Assembly (NCBI GenBank): GCA_003427395.1 | Contig: BFEA01000087.1 | Span: 2,947,329 to 2,973,055 of the forward strand | Source: Chara braunii | Taxonomy: Eukaryota > Streptophyta > Charophyceae > Charales > Characeae | Length of the DNA stretch: 25,727 nucleotides | Direction: 5' to 3' | In this document: positions 20,401-25,727 of the stretch, piece after piece | Position numbering within the stretch: the stretch's first letter is position 1 | Layout of the letters: each line of letters opens with the position of its first letter | Notes under the pieces: generated by a model | Databases searched by the model: none | What the model was told of the DNA's origin: nothing | The model's input: the letters and a program-made list of their open reading frames with translations, nothing else | Made by a program: the position numbers and the translations under genes

Positions 20401-23333
20401 CATCATTATCATCATTCTCTCTCCCGAAGGACACACTTGCCACAACAGCACACAGTCACAGCTCCATAAGAAGTATCTCTATCATCACCATCATTGTCAT
20501 GGTCATCATCATCATCATCGTCGTCATCATCGTCATCGTCGTCATCATCATCATCATCATCCTGAACCCAACAACAAGAGCAACAGCACACTGAAAATTG
20601 AGGATGCAACGACAATCACTCAATGATTCGTAGATTGAAAAGGAACACTATACACAAACAACACTATAGGCATTCGCACAAACAAAATACATCCCATCCT
20701 GATAGCTAACATACATAACGGCGCAAGAAAAAGCCCCAGGAGAAAAAAAAAAAAAAAAAGGCAGGAATAGAATGCATTACCTAGTCAACAGCACACAGAA
20801 CACAATCACTGAGCACTTGACAAAGAGATGCAAGTGTCATCCTCCAATGCAGATGACGGTCCGCTAGAAAAATGCAAGATGAGTTAGATACAAAGTCGTC
20901 GTTACCTCACCGGACACATAACGAAAGAAGAGCACATGACACAAAGGGACAACGTACGTGCTCTGCTGGCACGACCACGATTTCTCTCAAACACCAAAAG
21001 CTGAAGGAACACACAACAAGAAGGTAGGTTCTGCTCTGCTGACAACCACCACGATTTCTCTCACAGACCAAACGCTGATCCTCGAACTCCCTCCCCTGTT
21101 TCCCTCTCCTCTTCCTCTCCACTCGACACCATCGACATCATTCTTCCATCTCTGTACAACATACCAAGAAAGCTCAAAAAAAAATCTGCAAGCGCTTCGG
21201 AGATCACTTACCAGTATGCCTGTCCGAGGTAGGGCACCAGATCCACCATCCATCCAGTCGACAACCCACAGCCAGAAAAGGACAAGATCCACACAACAAG
21301 ACGCAGCAAGTCAGCCACACAAGGCTACTGGCAGTTAAGATGGCTATGCGTGTACATGTGGCACAGGGGCAGTAGCACGTGGGCATGCACCCTGGACAGA
21401 GCACCGAAATCCATAAACTCTATGCGCGTGTACGTGCAGCACATAGACACGTTACCCTGGAGAGCGCCAAAATCCATTAACTCTATGCCAGTCCGTCGCT
21501 CATCTGCTTAAAGGGACAGTTTAACGAGTCGTGAACCTTTCATATTGGCCTTCTATCAGCAGTCAGACCTGTGTGCCATTCGACTATCGGCAGCTGAGCA
21601 CTCTTCACATATGCCTTACAGAACACAACACATCATGCTCCCAATCCGATCCTTCAAATACAGTCATCCCGATCACGACAGACTGGCTCATACGTGCCAA
21701 AGAGCCAGAAAAACATCCATCAGGTCCAGGACATCTTCGTTTCAAAACTGTGCGCGGATGCCATATATTTCAGATTAGGTCTCAGATTCCTAACATATTG
21801 CTGAAATTACGCTTATCCTTATCCTGTATCACAAGTCCCTCTCTACTACCGTCTTCCCCCGAACATAATGTATACAAGCTATATTTCCGGCCAGATACAG
21901 CCAAAATAAGGGTGCGTTGTGTTCGGGGGAAGACGGTAGCACCAACAAAACACGCACATACCTTCACCACTCAAGTCGTGTACGTCCTGTCCCGCTAACA
22001 AGTAAAAAAATGTAGTTCTAAAGACGAAGTTCAGAGCACCACTGAAGAAGCAGGCATGGGATTTACCCAACATAGATTGCGCAATAGCAAATGTACCATT
22101 ACACCGTTTTCCTATTTGAAAATCATATTTGAAAAGCAGGGCCTTATAATGAACTACCATCAATTCGAGCTTTTTAAATCTGATTCGAAAAGGGAAAAAT
22201 AAATAAATGAATAAGTAACTAAATAAAAACAGTGAACTACCATTGCATGTAATTGTTATTTGGAAGTTACATCTCAATTTCAATTGCTTTTCTTTATCTC
22301 AACATAGATTTTACATCCTGGCACTGCTTATGGGTCAAGAGCAGTGCCTCACTTTAAGACTTTCTTAAATGAACCGAGTCATTATTTAGCACAAATACGC
22401 CAACCAAACCCCTGATGTGGAAGAGTCCTCAGACTAACATTTGAACTACGACCGGAGTTTTCTTCAGCGGAACAAATGGGATAATTCCGCTCGCGGAAGC
22501 GCGGACAAGTCTGAACAATTTTGAAAAGACCCGGTGAAACGAGAAACTTCGAGAAAGGGGAAAAAAAAAAAAAAGAGTCAGTGATTACCAACAGTGATGA
22601 AAAACAGCAACAGGGAATACACGACAACTCGACATCACCTGGAATCTCACTCCAATGCGACACTGCCGGTGACATGGAGACACAGGAATCCAACAAGAAA
22701 AATGCTATCTGATAGACAATGCTTTTGATCGAGGAGTTATCAAATGCTATTCAGGGGTCCTTCGAACGATTGAATATCACTTGCCAATAAGACTATTAAA
22801 TATGGAGACAGAGGTCCTGTTTTATTTCAACATCTGTTTTCGGTACAATCACATTCAACTGAGTTGGGTCAAAGAGAGTTGCAGAGTATGTCAGTTCATG
22901 TATATATACATTGCCAAAGTTGCCAAACAGAACTGCCCGGTATATATTGTCACACTGTAAATCAGAAAGCGAAGGCGAAGAAAGAAAAAAAAAAACAAGG
23001 GAAGGAAAAGAAAGGAAGGAAAGCCCCAACTGTTCATCATATGTTATGACTTGCCAGTAGTCCAGGAAATGGAACAGGAAGGAAAGCCCCAACTGTTCAT
23101 GATATGTTATGACTTACTAGTCCAGGAAATGGAACAGGACTGACACTCCCCTGAATGGACACGGAGCTGGATCTGTTTTGATTTGAAAAGACAAATACAA
23201 CCAGGCAGGCAAAACAAGGAGACAAATCTTACCATATTCCATCAATTACTTTTCCCAGAAAAGTTCCAGATAGCTGCCTGGCAAGACCCTGGCTGAGGTC
23301 ATACACATGGAGCACAACGCGATCTCCACGACC
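16758..23333 (-). CDS. DeSI/PPPDE-type isopeptidase gene (four coding exons, initiator exon not found)
   Basis: Predicted deSUMOylating/deubiquitinating thiol isopeptidase of the PPPDE fold, plant DeSI-1-like group. Coding exons in gene order: 23333-23233, 21219-21212, 20258-19950, 17422-16758. They join without a frame break to 1083 nt (360 residues plus TGA). Predicted catalytic residues are His35 (in W-H-T-G) and Cys103 (in SHNCNNFSDE) of the partial protein, spaced as in the family (His38/Cys108 in human DeSI-1). The core is exons 1-3; exon 4 adds the conserved PMIQQLETTL helix, an Ala/Ser/Pro-rich linker and a helical C-terminus. All three introns are GT-AG (2013, 953 and 2527 nt) and contain MITEs and tandem duplications. 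Typical family members begin with only a few residues before VxLxVYDLSQG, so the missing initiator exon is probably tiny. Family membership is secure; substrate is unknown. Confidence 0.9.
17392..17925 (-). repeat. Diverged tandem duplication of the last exon's splice acceptor
   Basis: Segment 17392-17570 (start of the last exon plus adjoining intron) has a diverged copy at about 17695-17925, including GTTTCATCTTGCAG|CACGAATGATT with AG at 17727-17726. Both copies continue into matching GAGGAAGACCC, CAGCTC.GT and CCTTTGGA blocks. The upstream copy makes a decoy acceptor whose frame ends in TAA at 17690-17688. An ATAAAAA array (about 17745-17779) interrupts it. Confidence 0.8.
17926..18475. 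other. Intron sequence (between DeSI central and last exons)
   Basis: A15 at about 18043-18058 and T25 at 18112-18136. No exon-like segment recognised. Confidence 0.5.
18476..18565. mobile_element. Foldback MITE-like element, family A copy 6 (intronic)
   Basis: After a TA: CCGCCTTTCACCCGAATAGA, then CGCCTGGTCATCGTAGTTGT, centre GATTTCAGTCCAGATAACGC, right arm GATAATGATCGGGCATTCT. The outermost right terminus is missing. Confidence 0.75.
18724..18766 (+). repeat. Dispersed repeat family B, copy 3 (weak)
   Basis: AACCACCACTACTTAAATCA then GTGTTGAAAAAAACGGGAATAC, a diverged match to 14880-14923. Confidence 0.45.
19053..19086. mobile_element. Family A foldback element, copy 7 (solo right arm)
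   Basis: ATGATCGGGCGTTTTATTCG then GGTGAAGACAGTA matches only the right half of the element. Confidence 0.65.
19439..19634. repeat. GACAGA array with duplicated unique tail
   Basis: GA/GACAGA repeats are interrupted twice by AGACTCGTGCTGTGGAATCA followed by TAACAGGCA (19512-19540 and 19606-19634; 94-bp period). Intronic in the DeSI gene. Confidence 0.92.
19950..20258 (-). CDS. DeSI-like gene, central PPPDE exon with the catalytic Cys
   Basis: 309 nt. The acceptor is TTGATGCAG|GGATTGTTG and the donor is CTCATTG|GTAAGG. It encodes IVVYGKEYWYGGGIQ, a SPYGRPVQTVTLGYTQVPEE segment, YNLMSHNCNNFSDEVANLL and GRGIPDYIVGLPQEVLDSPM. HNCNNFS(D/N)EVA is the active-site block of the family; the Cys codon is at 20061-20059. 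The glycine-rich YWYGGGIQ loop and the LP.EVL.SPMG end match plant DeSI-1-like proteins closely. Confidence 0.95.
20331..20561. repeat. 94-96-bp tandem duplication leading into an (ATC)n/(GTC)n array
   Basis: GAAGGACAGGCTTGTCATAG...CCATAAGAAGTATTTC (from about 20331) recurs as GAAGGACACACTTGCCACAA...CCATAAGAAGTATCTC (from about 20425). The triplet array at 20500-20561 reads as poly-Asp on the minus strand but lies in an intron and is not credible as an exon. Confidence 0.85.
20940..21083. repeat. Tandem duplication, about 73-bp period
   Basis: GCTCTGCTGGCACGACCACG...TTTCTCTCAAACACC and GCTCTGCTGACAACCACCAC...TTTCTCTCACAGACC, with related upstream sequence. Intronic. Confidence 0.8.
21212..21219 (-). 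CDS. DeSI-like gene, 8-nt microexon carrying the catalytic His
   Basis: The microexon reads GCATACTG on the minus strand, flanked by CCTACCTCGGACAG| and |GTAAGTGATC (a full consensus donor). It supplies the third base of Trp, all of His and Thr, and the first base of Gly, restoring the family motif I-W-H-T-G-I-V-V-Y. Joining exons 1 and 3 directly would shift the frame and lose the catalytic His. Both neighbouring junction phases (2 in, 1 out) fit it exactly. The pyrimidine tract before it is weak, which is common for microexons. It rests on frame logic and motif, without transcript evidence. Confidence 0.85.
21341..21490. repeat. Tandem duplication, about 75-80-bp period
   Basis: TATGCGTGTACATGTGGCAC...ACCCTGGACAGAGCACCGAAATCCAT, then TATGCGCGTGTACGTGCAGC...ACCCTGGAGAGCGCCAAAATCCAT. 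Intronic, just upstream of the microexon. Confidence 0.8.
21848..21937. mobile_element. Foldback MITE-like element, family A copy 8 (best-preserved termini)
   Basis: TA-bounded on both sides, with terminal inverted repeats CCGTCTTCCCCCGAACA and TGTTCGGGGGAAGACGG pairing perfectly over 17 bp and imperfectly further in (CATAATG and CGTTGTG). About 90 bp between the TAs, no coding capacity. Located in the first intron of the DeSI gene. Confidence 0.85.
21940..22795. other. Intron sequence, AT-rich in part
   Basis: First DeSI intron. AT-rich 22090-22310 with repeated phrases GAACTACCAT (22152 and 22235) and CAACATAGATT (about 22068 and 22299). A-run at 22560-22574. No exon recognised. Confidence 0.5.
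22796..22954 (-). other. Possible terminal exon or exon fossil inside the first DeSI intron
   Basis: On the minus strand, a long pyrimidine tract (from about 23010) leads to CTGATTTACAG|TGTGACAATA, an excellent 3' splice site. It is followed by 52 open codons with balanced, protein-like composition (DNIYRAVLFGNFGNVYIHEL, SATLFDPTQLNVIVPKTDVE) and a TAA. Its phase (0) does not fit the upstream DeSI exon (phase 2), so splicing from that exon would frameshift and soon stop. I do not recognise the family. It may be a fragment of another gene, an alternative exon from another start, or chance. Confidence 0.3.
23014..23137. repeat. Tandem duplication, 63-bp period
   Basis: GGAAGGAAAGCCCCAACTGT...GTCCAGGAAATGGAACA at 23014-23076 and again from 23077, differing by one substitution and a 3-4-bp change. 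Intronic. Confidence 0.95.
23233..23333 (-). CDS. DeSI-like gene, coding exon 1 found (N-terminal PPPDE)
   Basis: 101 nt encoding GRGDRVVLHVYDLSQGLARQ and then LSGTFLGKVIDGI, ending with TG, the first two bases of a Trp codon. VYDLSQGLARQLS..FLGK.I.GIW is the N-terminal signature of plant-type DeSI proteins. The donor is ATATG|GTAAGA. Upstream the frame meets a stop (TGA) just before an AG (GTGAGTGCAG|GGTCG), so this is taken as a 3' splice site and the start codon must lie in an earlier exon. A duplicate of this splice-site region lies about 81 bp upstream (see 23318-23435). Confidence 0.9.
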
Positions 23334-23435
23334 CTGCACTCACACAATCACCCAAAGGACAACGATTATTCCTCCCTCTCTCTCTCTCTCTCTCCACATG
23401 TGATCTCCTTGACCCTGCAGTCACAGAAATCACCC
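23318..23435 (-). repeat. Tandem duplication of the first exon's splice acceptor, with (CT)n
   Basis: GATCTCCACGACCCTGCACT CACAC (23321 on) and GATCTCCTTGACCCTGCAGT CACAG (23402 on) are duplicates separated by a (CT)n tract (about 23375-23394). Each holds an AG|GGTC acceptor on the minus strand. The upstream copy (AG at 23416-23415) has the better ACTGCAG. Confidence 0.8.
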
Positions 23436-24325
23436 GTCTCTCTCTCTCTCTCTCTCTCTCTCTCCCCCCTCTGCACACATATCTCTGCTCTGCTCTTCTG
23501 AGTTCGTGTCTGCATGCAAGGGGGTCGTTCATGGTTCTATTCAGTTGAGAAACACGGCAGCAGAGAAACACTATTGTGGTAATGCTTCAAGTAGTGTGCA
23601 CACGCACACACAAACACACACCTTGTCCATTTGTAGTTTTCCCTCGCCCAACGATATTGTCTCCCTCGCTTTGCGCAGGATACTGAGTCTGTGACACAGT
23701 GCTCTCCTTTACCACCAGGCAAACCTTACGATGGTTGTCGACGCATTTCATTGATTCAATTACTCCCTTCCCGTTGCCAGGAAGACATTGCTCCATACTT
23801 TATTCTGCTCTACACCGCAAGTACACAGCCCTCATCCTTGTGGAGAAATCGTTCATCACCTACAAAACTTTCAGACCCTCAGGGCTACCGGACCACAAGG
23901 CCTGGCGGCACGAGTCAAAAGAGGGAAAAAAAAAGTGCACTGCTTACAATTCGGAAAAGCTTGGCACGTGGAAGAAGGCCGCCGAGCCCGGGTGTACAGG
24001 TGGTTTAACTCACAGAACGAATTCGGCCCTACAGTCTCAACACATACTCAGGATCCTGTCGGTGTGTATAGGACACTTGACTACTGGCTGGCAACACACA
24101 TCACAGCCTCGCCCCACTTCAACCACAACACTCTACAATCCCCACACTGCTCCGGTGAACCCACAAAATATTATATACCTTCCTTACATCTGTCCATCAT
24201 ATGAACGTCAGATCCGAAAGGCACCAACAGCGTTCGATATTTCGATCGCCATCTGAATGCAGCCTTCCTTGAAAAAAAAAAAGCATCTGTCGCAAGATGC
24301 ACGAACCGGGAGAACAAGCGCGCGC

Positions 24326-24328
<3 letters not shown>
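23436..24328. other. Upstream region of the DeSI gene, no exon recognised
   Basis: Should contain the DeSI initiator exon and promoter if the gene is complete. A minus-strand ATG-initiated stretch with donor CCATC|GTAAGG near 23719 exists, but its phase does not match the next exon unless a different AG is used. (CT)n at 23436-23465. Overlapping plus-strand frames at 23700-24256 show no family. Confidence 0.45.

Positions 24329-24353
<25 letters not shown>
24329..24353. repeat. (GA)n microsatellite
   Basis: About 12 GA units. Confidence 0.95.
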
Positions 24354-24356
<3 letters not shown>

Positions 24357-24649
24357 GAGGAGGGGGCACATCGCAATTCACAGCTGGGAGGCCCACATTG
24401 ACCCAGAAGAACCTTAGCAGTGAGTGCAATGTCTCAGATACGTCATCATGAAACGCCACAACCAGTATGCTTATTTGCAGAAAGGACCTCATTGAGCAAT
24501 CCTTATGGGGCAGGTCATCCCTAACTTGGGACACCAGACCTTATGGGGTGCATTGTCCCAACAAAACAAACATAAACCCCCCACAAGGTTTTGTCCCCGA
24601 GTTGTGGGATCTGACCTTTACATTTATTGAGAGAAGAGAGAAGACAAAG

Positions 24650-24652
<3 letters not shown>

Positions 24653-24678
<26 letters not shown>
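24653..24678 (+). repeat. Poly-G run (26 nt)
   Basis: Uninterrupted G tract; likely length-uncertain. Confidence 0.93.
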
Positions 24679-24680
<2 letters not shown>

Positions 24681-24807
24681 GAGTGTACTCCCACTCCATT
24701 TTCTTCCCAGTGGCTTGAAAAGGGAAATCCCACTTGCAGGGAAAGGCATTCTATCGACTTCCCAATGGTACGAAAAGACAAAAAGGCGTTTAACTTTACT
24801 TTTTGCT

Positions 24808-24914
24808 ACCATCTTCCCCCGAATAGAACGCCCGGTCATTATGGCTGCATCTGGGCCGCAAGTTGTGCCAAATACAGCTATAACGACCGGGCATTCTATT
24901 CAGGTGAAGACGCT
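24808..24914. mobile_element. Foldback MITE-like element, family A copy 9 (full length)
   Basis: TA-bounded (GCTA before, TAG after). The left arm is CCATCTTCCCCCGAATAGAA then CGCCCGGTCATTATGGCTGC; a short centre CCGCAAGTTGTG follows; the right arm is CCAAATACAGCTATAACGAC then CGGGCATTCTATTCAGGTGA and AGACGC. The arms pair over about 45 bp with a handful of mismatches. Confidence 0.88.
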
Positions 24915-25357
24915 AGTGATTCTATTCACTTTCCGACGGCAGAAGAAGGCATTTTATTTACTCTCCAGCCAGGGCCTGGACAGAGACTCTTTCATTTCCC
25001 AATGGCATGAGAACACATCCCACTCCCTCTCCTACTGGGAGGGCAAGGCACTCTTTCTCATTCCGGTCTCTACTTCGGTTTGGCTTGGACGAATTGAAGG
25101 GGCCTTTACAGTTGTCCCCCCCAGCACAACATCACCCTCATCATGTCCTTTGGGTCGGAAAGATGACTACATTCATGGTGAACCAAAGTGGGCACATTTG
25201 GGGGAAGCCTTCAAGCCTGTAGTGCAAAAAAGGGAGTCATTCAATCTCTGCTTGGAAAACCATTTCATTCACTGTAGCTGTCACAGCGGCATTTTTTCAC
25301 ATTTCCTAGCAGTGCAGAAAAGCAAAAAACCATTACCAAGCACAAGTGGCTGACATG
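24915..25357. other. Non-coding stretch
   Basis: A plus-strand frame runs from within the MITE to about 25353 but has no family motif. Treated as chance. Confidence 0.5.
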
Positions 25358-25421
25358 CACACACACACACTCTATTTGGGGAATTGTGTATAGTCGACAT
25401 GACGAAACACACACACACACA

Positions 25422-25462
<41 letters not shown>
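25358..25462. repeat. (CA)n microsatellites
   Basis: CA runs at 25358-25370 and 25406-25462, the latter with one interruption. Confidence 0.97.
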
Positions 25463-25465
<3 letters not shown>

Positions 25466-25594
25466 ATGATGAGTTTGAAACCTGGCAAGTAAAATAATGC
25501 GAGTGGGCACTGCAATTATTTGTTTTTCTTTTTTTTTTCCCTTGTGAACTTAATCGTTTTTATGGGTCAACCACCCACTCAACCTCCCCAAGGC

Positions 25595-25632
25595 CTGTCT
25601 CTTATACACATCTAGATGTGTATAAGAGACAG
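25595..25632. other. Nextera mate-pair junction adaptor (two Tn5 mosaic ends head to head)
   Basis: CTGTCTCTTATACACATCT (25595-25613) is followed at once by its reverse complement AGATGTGTATAAGAGACAG (25614-25632). This 38-bp palindrome is the circularisation junction of a Nextera mate-pair library. It is library sequence, not genome. Confidence 0.98.
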
Positions 25633-25727
25633 GCGCTACACTGTACTTCTTATGTATGTATCTGGGTGTACATTGCTTGTTGATGCTTCGCTGACACTGC
25701 ATTGCCCATTTGAGTCCTTTTCATCAC
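25633..25727 (+). other. Chimeric mate-pair read tail, exact copy of 13850-13944
   Basis: All 95 bases equal 13850-13944 in the same orientation. It is the far end of the circularised fragment and does not belong at this genomic position. True contiguous sequence ends near 25594. Confidence 0.95.

Noticed and set aside
20412-20615. Poly-aspartate frame on the minus strand
   Set aside because: Product of the (ATC/GTC)n array within an intron.
23700-23796. Candidate DeSI initiator exon (minus strand, donor CCATC|GTAAGG)
   Set aside because: None of its ATG codons gives phase 0 at the donor, as needed to join the acceptor at 23333; only an alternative weaker AG would fit.
24715-25353. 212-codon plus-strand frame
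   Set aside because: It reads straight through a full-length MITE and shows no conserved motif.
25595-25632. Perfect 38-bp palindrome resembling a regulatory or transposon site
   Set aside because: It is identical to two joined Tn5 mosaic ends used in library preparation.

Overview
This is a nuclear genomic segment from a repeat-rich eukaryote of the green plant lineage. The evidence is a spliced gene for a plant-type PPPDE/DeSI isopeptidase on the minus strand, organelle-type fragments of plant or charophyte character (nad5, atp6, mitochondrial small-subunit rRNA, and a group II intron maturase piece), long microsatellites, and no bacterial-style operons. The nad5 and atp6 pieces read directly as conserved protein with no obvious C-to-U editing sites. 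That would suit a streptophyte alga (charophyte) or an unedited liverwort better than a typical vascular plant, but the species cannot be fixed from the sequence.

Layout. Bases 1-16500 hold no gene I can defend. They contain microsatellites, local tandem duplications, small foldback transposon-like elements, a CTC-rich minisatellite (5540-6590), a hairpin-bearing tandem repeat (9911-10200), a 205-base N gap inside a (CT)n/(TG)n compound microsatellite (11226-11430), and four organelle-like insertions, all on the + strand: nad5 (1468-1749), atp6 (6748-6909), rns (13435-13620) and a group II maturase fragment (14656-14883). Bases 16758-23333 hold the one convincing gene: a DeSI-like deSUMOylating/deubiquitinating isopeptidase on the minus strand. 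Its four recognisable coding exons are 23333-23233, 21219-21212, 20258-19950 and 17422-16758. They join in phase to 1083 nt (360 residues plus stop). The second exon is only 8 nt and encodes the predicted catalytic histidine. The exon carrying the start codon was not found.

A family of about 90-125 bp TA-flanked inverted-repeat elements (MITE-like, probably Tc1/mariner type) is scattered through the whole window in nine copies, three of them in introns of the DeSI gene. The introns also carry many old local tandem duplications; two of these copied a 3' splice site together with the start of the following exon.

The right end is an assembly artefact. Bases 25595-25632 are the head-to-head Tn5 mosaic-end junction of a Nextera mate-pair library, and 25633-25727 repeats 13850-13944 exactly. 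Genuine contiguous sequence therefore ends at about 25594. The artefact itself indicates an about 11.7-kb library fragment running from 13850 to 25594, which supports the order of the sequence across the DeSI gene.
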